Source: Alopecurus myosuroides
Taxonomy: Eukaryota > Streptophyta > Magnoliopsida > Poales > Poaceae
DNA: 64,000 bases
Reading direction: 5' to 3'
Assembly: GCA_028641055.1 (NCBI GenBank)
Contig: CM054060.1
Coordinates: forward strand, 301,124,009 to 301,188,008
The translations under genes and the position numbers were made by a program. The notes under the pieces are model-generated. The model was given only the letters and a program-made list of their open reading frames with translations, was not told the DNA's origin and did no database searches. Below are positions 10,802-23,578 of the stretch, piece after piece; the first letter of the stretch is position 1, and each line of letters opens with the position of its first letter.

Positions 10802-12551
10802 ATGCTCTTTGCACTATCCTGGACAAAGCCTGGAGGGCCGGGTATATCTTCGTGGTGGTAGGCCACCTCATTCTGGGGGCTGGTCTACTATATGCAAACG
10901 ATGCCGTGATTATGGTGGAGGGCTCGGGGTTGGATATTGTCAACCTCAAGTTCCCATTGCTCTTTTTCAAGGCCATGTGTGTCCTTAAGATTAACTTTGA
11001 CAAGAGTGAAGTTGTGGTTCTCGGTTTTCCCCCGGATGAACAACAGAGGATCACGGACAACCTCAACTACAAGTTTTCTTCGTTCCCGGTTAATTATCTG
11101 GGGGTACTGCTGAGTGACTCTAGTATCCTTATCAAGGACCTGGACCCCATGTTGGGGAGAGTCAGGCATAAGGCAGAACCCTGGCATGGACACTTTACCT
11201 CCAAGGGAAGTAATTCCGTGCTGATTGGGTCCTGCCTCTCTAGTATCCCCTCGTATATGATGGGGATTTATCCCTTCCCGAAGGGGTACATGCCGCCTTT
11301 GACAAAGAGTTATCCCAGGTTCTTCTAGCAAGATTTCACAGGCAAGCAAAAATACCGTATGGTGAAGTGGGCGGACGTGTGTGCCCCAAAAGACATGGGG
11401 GGTATAGGGATTGTGGCCTCTCGTAAGATGAACGTAGCGCTCATGCTTAGATGGGTTTGGCGCATCCTTAGGGACGAACAGGGTCTGTGGCTTTAGCTCC
11501 TACCAGCAGGGTCCCCCGCTCCTTGCTTGTGATTGACAGGGAGGGATCTCTATTTTGGAAATCTATCCATTTGATCAAGCAGGATATTAGAAAAGGGATC
11601 CAGTTCACTGTTGGAGATGGACAGGGTGTCCGGTTTCGGCTTGACCCCTCGTTATGCGAGAGATCGTTGCAGTTGGAGTTCCCACGCCTTTTTGCTATTT
11701 TCTCGTATCCTTCCCAATTGGTGGATTTGGCGGCCAGAATGGGACTTGGGACATCTCGTTCGACGAACATTTGGGCCGGCTGAGGCCATGTCCTGGGAAG
11801 AGCTCCGACATGCTCTCCTTAACGCTCTGGCAGAAGGGGGATCACATGTCTTGGACCTTTGCCCCCCTGGAACCTTTTTGGTCAAATCTGCGTATAGGGC
11901 CCATTTCCCTAGGCAGACTAGTACGTGGGCCTCTCCCTTATGGAAGGCCCGCTTACCACTGAAGATTAAGATCTTTGTGTGGCAGTTACTCTGGGACAGG
12001 CTGCCGTCTAGGATCGAGGTGGCCAAACGCCGTGGGCCGGGGGACGGCTTGTGCCCTCTCTATAGGGTCCCTGAGTCCAATTCTAACATCTTGTTCGCAT
12101 GTCCCACCGGTTTCTGTGAAATTTCGTCAGGGAAGCTATGGGGCCTGTGTAGCACGCCTCGGACATTGGTGAATTCCTAAAAACCCAGGCGCACCTGGCC
12201 GGTAGAGGTACATTCCTCTTCTGGCTGGTGTTTGTAGCAATGATGGGGTCCCTGTGGACCATTCGCAACAAGATGCTTATTGAGAAAGTTTTCCTAAGGC
12301 GGGTGACTGAATCTGTTTTCAAATTTCAGGCTTTCTTGTAGTAGTGGCAGCCACTGTGTAGACAGCAGGACAAGGCACAGCTAGACGACTCCATCGACAG
12401 ACTGTTAGTGGTCGTGCGCCCTATTGCTGCTCTGATGCCACGCTAAGTCCCGCTACTTTGCGCCTGGCGTCTCCTCTACCCACTCCACCTCCCCCTCGCG
12501 CTTTCTCCTCCCCCATTAGTCTCTCTTTTAGTCTCAATTGGGCCTTGTTGT
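10802..12551 (+). mobile_element. Outer LINE, segment 2: RT palm/thumb and zf-RVT region (pseudogenic)
   Basis: Continues the reading from 2808. Translation shows LYANDAVIMVEG around 10888-10923 (the YADD box degraded to YAND), then FPVNYLGVLLSD, GSNSVLIGSCLSSIPSYMMGIY, and after a stop near 11326 MVKWADVCAPKDMGGIGIV. From about 11940 comes a zf-RVT-like stretch WKARLPLKIKIFVWQLLWDRLPSR followed by LCPLY and ILFACPT. Stops and frameshifts (near 11326, 11495, 11610) make it non-functional. Loss of the first Asp of the YADD box alone would kill RT activity. The 3' UTR runs to 12551, where element B is inserted. Confidence 0.85.
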
Positions 12552-15500
12552 TGTAACATCCAAATTTTGCTAAACTAGGGTGTGTGGTGTGTGTTCATCC
12601 CATACATGCATGGAAACAAAATTTGAAACCAATTTAAACCAATTTAAGTTATGAATTTAAATGGATTGAGAAAAATACCACAAATAGTACTTATTTTGGT
12701 TCCCAAAATTTTGTGTTGAAAAATAATTCAATTTCACCAAAGCAAAACAAGCTTTTGTTGGAAACTTCACAAGCTTTCCAAAATGTATTTTTGCCAAATT
12801 TTCTGATTCCAAAAAGGCCCTTAAATCTTTATTTCCTGAGCTGTTTTAAAGCAGAGAAGGACCTTTTGGTGAATTTCCAAATTTCCAGGGGTTTTTCGCA
12901 AATCCTTCCTTTTGTCTTCTTCCACTCCGGCCAGTAGGCGGCCAACTCGTCGACGGCGCCCCGCCACGTCCTCCTGGGCCTCCCGCACGGATAAGGGGTG
13001 AGGGAGACGTCCCCATCTCGCCTCCCTCCTCGCAGCACACTCTTCTTCCCTCCTTTCTTGCTCCCTGGCCGCAGACGCCGGAACCCTAGCTCACCTCGGC
13101 AGCCGCCGATTGCCGTCTCTCCGGCCACCCCTGGACGAGATGACCATGCAGGAAGATCCGCCCCGAGCTTCTGCACCTCCTCTTCAACTCCCGCCTGCGG
13201 GGATGCCCCGGAGCAGAGGAATTGCACCATCCCGTCCGACTCCAGCCGCCGTCGAGTTCCGGACGCCGGCGACGATTTAGCCTCCCCGCGCCTCTCCGTC
13301 AACACCATCACGCCCCCCTCGTTCCGGTGAGCCTCCCAGTGGTCTCAGTGCGCCTCCTCCCCCTCGGGATAACCCTCCTCGGCATGCCCCTGCCACCGCC
13401 GCCGCGTAGATGCTCGTCGGCTCGCCGCCGGTGACCATATGGTCACGGCACCACCACCCTTGTGCTCGCCTTGCCTCCCTCCCACTCGCTAGCCCCACCA
13501 TTCCGCAAATCCCGCGCTTAATCGCGCGATTGCACCGCGGCAGTGCAGCACTGGCCATTGATGACGTCACCTGGACGTCATGATGACATCATAATCTTGT
13601 TTTTCCTATTTTGAGAAAATGGTTATTAATTACAGGAAATGAATTATACTTAGAAAATCAATAACTATTGTTTTATACCTCAGAAAAATAAAAGGAAGGT
13701 ACTAAAATGCTCAGAAAAATGTAAGCTACCCAAATATACCTTTTTCATACATGTTTGAGAAAGTCCAAAAATAAGCATTTATTTAATGTTGTTTAACCTT
13801 TTTAAAATAGAAAAATAAGTTTTTATTCACTAAAATTAGAAAATTAAAAGTTATATACCAAATTGCTCAAAACGACAAATGCAACATGTTTATGATGTTT
13901 TCAAACCCATTTGAGCAACTAAAATGGTACTCACTTTCATAATTGCCCGAATTGCCCCTCCAGGGTCTATTTCGGGATAATTTCAATAAAATCGCATAAC
14001 TGACATACGAACCCTAGCAACTCATCGAGCATGTTTAGAGCTTTATTTCAGTGCATTAATTTGCTCATGCATACATATTGCGCATTGCATCGATGCCATG
14101 TGTTGATTGTTATTTCTCTTTCGGTGTTGTTTCCCCCTCGGTAGAACGCGGCTCCGAAGTGAAGGCCAACATCTCCAATTACGAATACTTGATCTTAACC
14201 GACAAGTCAAGCACTTATTCCAGAAGATCTTTATCTGGTTTTCTTATAACCAAGGCAAGCATAACCTCTTATCTTCTCATATATGTTTTCCAACAACATT
14301 TGATTCTCGTACTTTGCATTCGATTCTAAAGTATTTGATGCTACTAGATATAGTTCACCTATATACTGCATTGCCACAATGACCTGATCCACTGCTCCTA
14401 GCCGCCATAGATTTTCTTGTGCGCATCGCCAGGGCCTTATATCTGCTACCGCTTAGTTTCATATGTTTGTTACCTCTGCTCCATCCGGTTGATGAATCAG
14501 AGCTGCGATAACCTAGTATAATATGATGGCGTGGTAAGATGAGCCTTGTGTGGTTAACTTGACTAAGGCTTGGATGGGAGTCCACTTGGGAGGTGGTTGT
14601 TTGTCCTGTACTTGCCAACCCTAGGACTAAGGTCTCGCCGCGGAAACCAAGACTGAGCGTGCAACCACACGCGGGGCCTAACATACCGCGCTCGACTAAC
14701 TAACTTCTTTGGTTCTATACGTGAGTCACGTAGTTTGGTATTTCCATCTGCGTGTGAGTCAAAAACCTTTTGGAGGTGTTTAGGGCGTGACCGGGACAAG
14801 TGATGGACGTACACGGATCTTGATCCCGACTCACAGAACAGGTGCCGTCAGGAGGTGGCCAACTCCCTGTTGACGGGGTGGACCTGTTTGGGTTGACTCA
14901 TGGATAGGGCTCGACAAGGTAAAGGTCGTGTCCAACCACACTCTGCCGGCACATCGTCGGAATTGTGCCAATATCTTGGCATTAAGAGTCGGATGGTACG
15001 TGTGGGTAAAGTGTACCACCCTGCAGGGATAAATCTTTCGGAAAGCCGTGTCCACGGTTAAGGACGACTTGGTGAATGCCACGTGGTCATAGATAACTTG
15101 AACGTGACGTAAAAGATGTTGATAATGCATGGAGGCAATAGATGAAGGGTTCCACCTCGGAGATGCCGAGAGGGGTGATCCTTGTAGCATGTGAGATGCT
15201 GGGAATTGATGTTGGTGGCTTGAAATGATGATGATCACAGTAGTGAGTTTCTCATCTGTTTTGAAAACCTTCTATGAGACGTGCTATTCCTTCCTCAACT
15301 TGCAAAACAAAGATTGCTTTACGCAAATCAGCCTTCATAAAACCCTTTCTGAAGATAGCAGATATATAATAGGTTAACTAAGTCTTGTTGAGTACCTCCC
15401 GTACTCAGGTTTGCTTAATTTTGGTTCAGGAGAATATCTCACGTCGGTGGTGATTCAACATGGACATCGTCGAGTAGTTTGGGGTTCCCAGGTAGTAGCC

Positions 15501-16110
15501 TGGAATCTATGGGCTGGGACGTCGCCTTATGTTGCGGCCTCTTAGGACTTTTTGGTTCTTGTTGAATAGCAACATAATTTGCCTTCCGTTGTCTGATGTA
15601 ATGTTGGGTCGTGTGACCTCTGATTGTAAGCTATACTCTAGTAACACCTGTTTAATAAAGCTTCATGTTTAGAGTACTGCTTTGATCGGTTGTTGGTTTC
15701 GAGCTCATTGTTATACAGTTTTGGCTATGCCTGCATAGCTGTCGCAGTCGAGGGGTTGTGGAGCCGATGATCCATGTCCGAGCCCGCCTGCCGATGTGAT
15801 TCGGCCTGGGGCGAGGTAACCCCAGTAACCCTCGATTGTTGTTGCACTTTCTGGACACATAGGATCTCTGTATAACTTTGGTCCCGTTTCCTTCAGTTTC
15901 ATTTGATTCGTGGATGCTTTGATATGCATAGTTGGTTATGACTAGCATGGATACAAGGAGTAGTAGACTGGGGATCTGGACTACGTGCCGATGAATCCAG
16001 TCTGCCTGCCATTGTTTGTTGCGGCCGGGCCTGGTAACCCTGAAGCCTTTGTGAGTCCATGGCTAGGAGCACATAACAGTATGTATATCTCTGGGTCCGG
16101 GGTCGTGATA
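12552..16110 (+). repeat. Element B 5' LTR
   Basis: Unusually long LTR of about 3.56 kb. It has an AT-rich start, a GC-rich block at about 12920-13530, an AT-rich block to about 13960, and a mixed terminal half. It aligns with 19870-23399 along its full length. Differences include a 10-bp duplication near 12630-12640 and an extra ~22 bases near 14362-14383 (CTATATACTGCATTGC) absent from the right copy, plus scattered substitutions. The ORFs at 12829-13434 and in the equivalent part of the right LTR are GC-rich frames inside the LTR, not genes. The last two bases are TA instead of the canonical CA. Confidence 0.92.
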
Positions 16111-16115
16111 AGTCA

Positions 16116-16126
16116 TGGTATCAGAG
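16116..16126 (+). other. Primer binding site of element B, initiator tRNA-Met type
   Basis: TGGTATCAGAG, six bases after the end of the 5' LTR, matches the plant initiator tRNA-Met PBS core. The following bases (TAGG) depart from the usual continuation, so the match is 11 bases. This primes minus-strand DNA synthesis in many gypsy and copia elements. Confidence 0.9.
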
Positions 16127-19100
16127 TAGGACTGCCTGTAGGAAAACCTTACTGCTTGGTCGATGTCGAGTCTAGAGTTTATGAAAACTATTTTGAAACT
16201 CGAAATGGATTGTGAAAAACCTTCTTAGGTTCTTTTTACTCCGTATCTGGTATCGCTCTAAGTCTGGGTCTCCTTACCTATTTTGATTTGAAAAGGTTTT
16301 GCTACCTCTTCTAGTGATTCAAAACCTAGGTGCCTTCTTTGGCAAGGACGTCTTTTACCCAAGTTGACCTAGTGTTAAGTTCTAGAGTCGTGTGTGTTCC
16401 ATGTTACGTTATCTCTCGTTTCAATGGAAGATTTCCTTTCCATCATAATCTCTCAGAGTTGTGTGGATTCCACATTCCTACATGTTTCCAAGTTCTAAAT
16501 CCTGAACCTCGAGATCTGCTTGCCATCTCGAGTATATCCGTTATCCTCTGCTCAAGTTCTTCCAGAGCTATCGTTGTTTTTGGAAAGATACTTCGTGATT
16601 GCTATTCGTAGTGTCCTTCAAGGCACTAAGATAGTAGTTAATCCTTTTCAATGTTTTCAACCCTGGACTTGAACCGAAGGTCCCGGAATGTGCTGAATTG
16701 TGGTGAGTTGAGTCATGTGGTTTCTTAACCATGTAATGCTCACGCTATCAGTACAGGATGCTGATCTTTAACCCAAGTTCTGTTTCTTTGGATCCTGAGG
16801 AATCTGTTTTACCTCAGGGTGGCTAGGTAATCTCAGCTCCAATAGCCATAGGTTTTCTCTAGGAATCAAAAGGATCACGACAAGAGTGTTCTTTATGATT
16901 CCCATATTTTTGTTCTTGGTTCAGCTATACTTATCTTCTTAGCATGGGTTCTACAAGTGAGTATTACCCTGTGCAATCAAAGGGATCTTAGGAATCCTCC
17001 TGCGTGTTCCTATCTTCCAATTGCTCTCAAACCTCCATCCGTTGATTCGGACATCAAGTTGCACATGTGTGTTGGATTCTTCCAATGCAGTTGCTCCTAT
17101 TTTCTGTTAAAACATTCCACCTTGGAATGTGAGGAGAAACAAACTCCAGTACCTCGTTCATCTCTAAAACCAGGTCAAAGTTTTGTAATCCACAGGATAA
17201 AGAAGTTTCATTAGCTTCTGTTTTATTCCACCTTCGAGTATGACACTCTTTGGCATCAAGAGGTCATGCTGAATTTCATGGTCTTATTGATGAAGTAATG
17301 CTCTTACATGTCCTCACTCCCCATTCCTCCAAGCTGGAATGCTTGAGAATGATGGGTGTGCATTGATGTGTGTATCAGGTATTCTTAGCAATTTCTAGTG
17401 CTTCGAAAAATCTAAGAAACATCTGTACCCTTCTTAGCACTACTGGTCACCCAACCTCCTTTTGAAGTTGAAGGTGTTCCAAATCCGTTCATGCGGTGCA
17501 CATCCTCGGTCAGAGAGTTAGGTTCATGCCAAAGTTCTCCAGACCATATCGGTTGCTTTGAAAAGCATGCCTCCTTTCGATTTCTAAGACATATCGGTAG
17601 GTTGTGATATTCTAGTTGTCTCTCTAGAAGTATCACCAGGTTGTTACCTGACCGTAATGTCTAAGCAAGGGGTAGTTTGAACCACTCCTTTCTCCAAGGA
17701 ACCCTGCTGGATATCCTGGACTAGTTGGTTGAGCTTAATCACTAACTTGGAGAGTTGAAAGACAAAAGCTCCGCCTAACTTGATCCTTCGTTATGGGATG
17801 TCCACTTTCCTTTGCGTTGAAGCATGATAGTATCTCCTTAATGGACATGCTATCTTTCGACCCTTGATTTGATTTGGGCTATCGTCAAATCGAGAAAAGA
17901 TCCAAGGACTACCTTGATGGTGTTCCCACTCATGGTATTTTTCCTAGGTACACCTTTATGTCCTTTGGCAGACCAATATTTTCCCCTGTTCATGTAACAT
18001 ATGAATCCCTCTTCTTGGAGTAACTTGATAAGGGTTATTGATCCCATCGATGACATCCCTATTTACCCAAGTTGCAAGAGGTTCATGTTGAACACTTGGC
18101 ACTAATGTTGGAAACTTTCGAGAATCATCTTTGTGTCATCACGAAGTTGTGTTCTAGATGTTCGAAGTAACTTACCCCGGTCCATGTGCTTATGGTGAAA
18201 GTTGTCGTCATGGATCTGAGAAGAGTTTTCTTGTTTCCTCGGGAATCATCCCAAGTCAGTTATGCATGTGTGGACTATTCTTGAGATGGTTGGTTGTTAC
18301 CACCGTCTACTGGAAGAAGTGCATCCAGACTAAGCCACTGACTGACCATTTGTGAAAGAGAAGAGGTCTAAGAACTTCGTTATCTTTGTGACCATCTTCC
18401 CAACAAAGACTCTGGTGTGTTCCGTTGCAAGTAGTCCATGTAGGTGCAACCGTCCTTCGCAAGTTGCTAATACATGATTTCTTCCATCTCGCTCATCCTC
18501 TTAAGCTTGACATCGTAGTCCATATCTTGAGAATCTAGTAGATGTGTCCCGTTGGTAACCGGTGCAAGCTCTTCAATCAAACACGTTGAGTCTCAGTTAT
18601 TCAACCCACTAACCAGAGCTGAATCTCAAGCATCAATGATGGTTGGTGTTTCCTCAAGGGTATTGAATTAGGTCCTTTTGAAAGTACGACATGGTTGATG
18701 TTGTGGTTGACACAATTAGCCGTAAGGCCTAATGTCATATCTCTTTAAAGCCGTAAGAACAACCACTCCTCGTGAGGATTTCTGTGATGCTTATTCTAGA
18801 ATTCTCCCTCATCGTTCTTTTGAACCGAAGTTTGACTTTCACTTGATGACCTTTTGAAGGCTTGTTAAGAGCCTACTGTCGGTATCTAAAACATCAAGGG
18901 TAACTTGGAAGTTGATCTTTCCAATATCTCTCAGTTGATCCTCCAAACTTTTCTTACAGTGGAAACAAGTTCACCATGAAAACATCTCGTGGTGTTTTGC
19001 AACCGCCTTTGATCAGTTCCCTATTTCGAGTTGTTGGTACGTGAAGTTCTGTTCATCTCACACATTGAGTGAATTTGTCAGTTACTTCAGCCATGGGATC

Positions 19101-19869
19101 TTAACCATATGGTAACCGTATTTCTACGTCAAATCCACAATAGGAAAAAGATTCTTATTCCTTCCGGTATTCTAATCCCCGTTGGCTAACCATCCTTATG
19201 GTGTGACCAAGAGTTCCACCTAATTTACGGTGTTTCAACATCCTTTGGCTACTCATCTTCTGTCGTGAAGTAACCTCCCGATCCTTGACAAAGTTTTTGA
19301 CAAAATTTAACGGAATGGAAGTCCCGTTATCTCCCGTGTCCACTCCGAAGAGTGAACCTGATCATGTATCAAGTCTTTTCTGACGCACGATCACAGTGCT
19401 TTCTCGTGTTTTCCCCTCGTCTACGGATATCACGTTGTGGTATCACATACAATCCTTTTTCATCTTGGTTTTCTGTTTGAGGAAACCTCGGTGTCACAAG
19501 TTTTTCAACCGTTCTTTTTCAAATGGATTTAAAGTATTGTGCAAATCTCATATCCTAACTCATTCCAAGAACCAAACCTTCCCTTATTCCCTCCACTACC
19601 TTGATGTGTTTCATGCACGATAACTCAACAGTTCTTTGTGAACATTCATGTCATGAGTTATCCATGAGATACTCGATCTTCGTGAAGATGAATTTCTAAG
19701 AGCTTTCCCTCTACCTAAGGTGTAGCCGCTGGAGATCTTCGCAAGTGCTACAGATCAACCCCTTCGAGAAAAGAAACGTAAGGTTCAAGAAGATCGTTCA
19801 AAACCGGTGTTCCTTCTTTCTTTCTCCTTCGGGAATCTCGGGACGAGATTCTTGTAAGGGGGGTAGATT
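16127..19869 (+). pseudogene. Element B interior with decayed pol remnants
   Basis: No open frame longer than about 90 codons. Reverse-transcriptase-like remnants can be seen at about 17860-18160. GGCTATCGTCAAATC reads GYRQI, as in the gypsy block SGYHQI. Some 80 bases later, TTTATGTCCTTTGG reads FMSFG, as in the gypsy block VMSFGL. At about 18090-18160 a reading EHLALMLETFENHL resembles the segment that follows the RT active site. The 3' end (about 19830-19860) has the reading GISGRDSC, as in the common gypsy C-terminus NLGDEIL. Frameshifts and stops are everywhere, so this is a dead polyprotein. The rest I cannot align by eye. Confidence 0.6.
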
Positions 19870-22800
19870 TGTAACATCCCAATTTTGCTAAACTAGGGTG
19901 TGTGGTGTGTGTTCATCCCATACATGCATGGAAACAAAATTTGAAACCAATTTAAGTTATGAATTTAAATGGTTTGAGAAAAATACCACAAATAGTACTT
20001 ATTTTGGTTCCCAAAATTTTGTGTTGAAAAATAATTCAATTTCACCAAAGCAAAACATGTTTTTGTTGGAAACTTCACAAGCTTTCCAAAATGTACTTTT
20101 GCCAAATTTTCTGATTCCAAAAAGGCCCTTAAATCTTTATTTCCTGAGCTGTTTTAAAGCAGAGAAGGACCTTTTGGTGAATTTCCAAATTTCCAGGGGG
20201 TTTTCGCAAATCCTCCCGTTTGTCTTCTTCCACTCCGGCCAGTAGGCGGCCAACTCGTCGACGGCGCCCCTCCACGTCCTCCTGGGCCTCCCGCACGGAT
20301 AAGGGGTGAGGGAGGCGTCCCCATCTCGCCTCCCTCCTCGCAGCACCCTCTTCTCCCCTCCTTTCTTGCTCCCTGGCCGCAGAGGCCGGAACCCTAGCTC
20401 GCCTCGGCCGCCGCCGATTGCCGTCTCTCCTGCCACCCCTGGACGAGATGACCATGCCGGAAGATCTGCCCCGAGCTTCTGCACCTCCTCGCCAACTCCC
20501 GCCTGCGGGGATGCCCCGGAGCAGAGGAATTGCACCATCCCGTCTGACTCCGGCCGCCGTCGGGTTCCGGACGCCGGCGACGATTTAGGCCTTCCCGCGC
20601 CTCTCTGTCAACACCATCACGCCCCCTCGCTCCGGTGAGCCTCCCCGTGGTCTCAGTTCGCCTCCTCCCCCTCGGGATAACCCTCCTCGGCACGCCCCTG
20701 TCACCGCCGCCGCGTAGATGCTCGCTGGCTCGCCGCCGGTGACCATTTGGTCACGGCACCACCACCCTCGTGCTCGCCTTGCCTCCCTCCCGCTCGCTAG
20801 CCCCACCATTCCGCAAATCCGGCGCTAAATCGCGCGATTGCACCGCGGCAGTGCAGCACTGGCCATTGATGACGTCACCTAGACGTCATGATGACATCAT
20901 AATCCTGTTTTTCCTATTTTGAGAAAATGGTTATTAATTACAGGAAATGAATTATATTTAGAAAATCAATAACTATTGTTTTATACCTCAGAAAAATAAA
21001 AGGAAGGTACTAAAATGCTCAGAAAAATGTAAGCTACCCAAATATACCTTTTTCATACATGTTTGAGAAAGTCCAAAAATAAGCATTTATTTAATGTTGT
21101 TTAATCTTTTTCAAATAGAAAAATAAGTTTTTATTCACTAAAATTAGAAAATTAAAAGTTATATACCAAATTGCTCAAAACGACAAATGCAACATGTTTA
21201 TGATGTTTTCATTCCCATTTGAGCAACTAAAATGGTACTCACTTTCATAATTGCCCGAATTGCCCCTCCGGGGTCTATTTCGGGATAATTTCAATAAAAT
21301 TGCATAACTGACATACGAACCCTAGCAACTCATCGAGCATGTTTAGGGATTTATTTCAGTGCATTAATTTGCTCATGCATACATATTGCGCATTGCATCG
21401 ATGCCATGTGTTGATTGTTATTTCTCTTTCGGTGTTGTTTCTCCCTCGGTAGAACGTGACTCCGAAGTGAAGGCCAACATCTCCAATGATGAATACTTGA
21501 TCTTAACCGACAAGTCAAGCACTTATTCCATAAGATCTTTATCTGGTTTTCTGATAACCAAGGCAAGCATAACCTCTTATCTTCTCATATATGTTTTCCA
21601 GCAACATTTGATTCTCGTACTTTGCATTCGATTCTAAAGTATTTGATGCTACTAGATATAGTTCACAATGACATGATCCACTGCTCCTAGACGCCATAGA
21701 TTTGCTTGTGCGCATCGCCAGAGCCTCATATCTGCTACCTCTTAGTTTGATATGTTTGTTACCTCTGCTCCATCCGGTTGATGAATCAGAGCTGCTATAA
21801 CCTAGTATGATATGATGACGTGGTAAGATGAGCACTGTGTGGTTAACTTGACTAAGGCTTGGATGGGAGGCCACTTGGGAAGTGGTTGTTTGTCCTGTAC
21901 TTGCCAACCCTAGGACTAAGGTCTCGCCGCGGAAACCAAGACTGAGCTTGCAACCACACGCGGGGCCTAACAGACCGCGCTCGACTAACTAACTTGTTTG
22001 GTTCTATCCGCGAGTCACGTAGTTTGGGATTTCCATCTGCGTGTGAGTCAAAAACCTTTTGGAGGTGTTTAGGGCGTGACCGAGACAAGTGATGGACGTA
22101 CACGGATCTTGATCGCAACTCACAGAACAGGTGCCGTCAGGAGGTGGCCAACTCCCTGTTGACGGGGTGGCCCTGTTTGGGTTGACTCATGGATAGGGCT
22201 CGACAAGGTAAAGGTCGTGTCCAACCACACTCTGCCGGCACATCGTCGGAATTGTGCCAATAGCTTGGCATTAAGAGTCGGATGGTACGTGTGGGTAAAG
22301 TGTACCACCCTGTAGGGATAAATCTTTCGGAAAGCCGTGTCCACGGTTAAGGACGACTTGGTGAATGCCATGTGGTCATAGATAACTTGAACGTGACGTA
22401 AAAGATGTTGACAATGCATGGAGGCAATAGATGAAGGGTGCCACCTCGGAGATGCCGAGAGGGGTGATCCTTGTAGCATGTGAGATGCTGGGAATTGATG
22501 TTGGTGGCTTGAAATGATGATGATCACAGTAGTGAGTTTCTCATCTGTTTTGAAAACCTTCTATGAGACGTGCTATTCCTTCCTCAACTTGCAAAACAAA
22601 GATTGCTTTACGCAAATCAGCCTTCATAAAACCCTTTCTGAAGATAGCAGCTATATAATAGGTTAACTAAGTCTTGTTGAGTACCTCCCGTACTCAGGTT
22701 TGCTTAATTTTGGTTCAGGAGAATATCTCACGTCGGTGGTGATTCAACGTGGACATCGTCGAGTAGTTTTGGGTTCCCAGGTAGCAGCCTGGAATCTATG

Positions 22801-23399
22801 GGCTGGGACGTCGCCTTATGTTGCGGCCTCTTAGGCCTTTTTGGTTCTTGTTGAATAGCAACATAATTTGCCTTCCCTTGTCTGATGTAATGTTGGGTCG
22901 TGTGACCTCTGCTTGTAAGCTTTACTCTAGTAACACATGTTTAATAAAGCTTCATGTTTAGAGTACTGCTTTGATCGGTTGTTGGTTTTGAGCTCATTGT
23001 TATACAGTTTTGGCTATGCCTGCATAGCTGTCGCAGTCGAGGGGTTGTGGAGCCGATGATCCATGTCCGAGCCCGCCTGCCGATGTGATTCGTCCTGGGA
23101 CGAGGTAACCCCAGTAACCCTCGATTGTTGTTGCACTTTCTGGACACATAGTATCTCTGTATAACTTTGGTTCCGTTTCCTTCAGTTTCATTCGATTCGT
23201 GGATGCTTTGATATGCATAGTTGGTTATGACTAGCATGGATACAAGGAGTAGTAGACCGGGGATCCGAACTACGTGCCGATGAATCCAGTCTGCCTGCCG
23301 TTGTTTGTTGCGGCCGGGGCTGGTAACCCTGAAGCCCTTGTGAGTCCATGGCTAGCAGCACATAACAGTATGTATATCTCTGGGTCCGGGGTCGTGACA
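19870..23399 (+). repeat. Element B 3' LTR
   Basis: Direct repeat of 12552-16110, about 3.53 kb, TGTAACATCCCAATT…GTCGTGACA, with intact TG…CA ends. It follows the purine tract at about 19855-19868 and abuts the target copy GTTGT at 23400. GC-rich frames at 20129-20809 are LTR sequence, not genes. Confidence 0.92.
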
Positions 23400-23515
23400 G
23401 TTGTGCTGTTGCCCCATCATTCTTCTTCTAGTTGGTTGTTGTAATTGTTACCCTGTAAGACTGTTGTGGCGGTTTCTTTATTTATAAAGCGGGGAGAAAG
23501 GCTGTTTCGAGAGAT
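23400..23515 (+). mobile_element. Outer LINE, segment 3: 3' end
   Basis: Continues the LINE 3' UTR after element B. TTATTTATAAAGCGGGGAG followed by AAAGGCTGTTTCGAG is the typical LINE 3' terminal pattern of these grasses, with a small stem just before the end. No A tail is preserved. It ends against sequence homologous to the upstream region of the GDSL gene (about 23520). Confidence 0.7.
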
Positions 23516-23519
23516 GAGA

Positions 23520-23578
23520 ATCGGTAGCAATGCTCGGCCAGCAAGAAGAATGCGATAATGTCGCGGGTGTCGTCGTCA
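23520..23578 (+). repeat. Fragment duplicated from the GDSL gene upstream region
   Basis: The blocks GCAATGCTC, GGCCAGCAAGAAGAATGCGA and AATGTCGCGGGTGTCGTCGTC match, with gaps, 50985-51065 upstream of the complete GDSL gene. The duplicated segment therefore reached at least 700 bp upstream of the start codon before it was interrupted at about 23579 by the next insertion. Confidence 0.6.

Larger units (their letters stand above)
12552..23399 (+). mobile_element. Element B: Ty3/gypsy-like LTR retrotransposon with decayed interior
   Basis: Direct LTRs 12552-16110 and 19870-23399 begin TGTAACATCC and end GTCGTGATA/GTCGTGACA. Perfect 5-bp target duplications GTTGT flank it (12547-12551 and 23400-23404). 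A PBS matching initiator tRNA-Met (TGGTATCAGAG, 16116-16126) and a purine tract before the right LTR (GTAAGGGGGGTAGA, about 19855-19868) show + orientation. The interior is only about 3.8 kb and contains no intact gag or pol, only scattered pol-like remnants, so the copy is defective. The insertion lies in the 3' UTR of the outer LINE. Confidence 0.93.

Noticed and set aside
12829..13570. GC-rich ORFs (up to 160 codons) as a possible gene
   Set aside because: They lie inside element B's LTR and recur in the other LTR at 20129-20809 with changed frames. Composition alone keeps them open.
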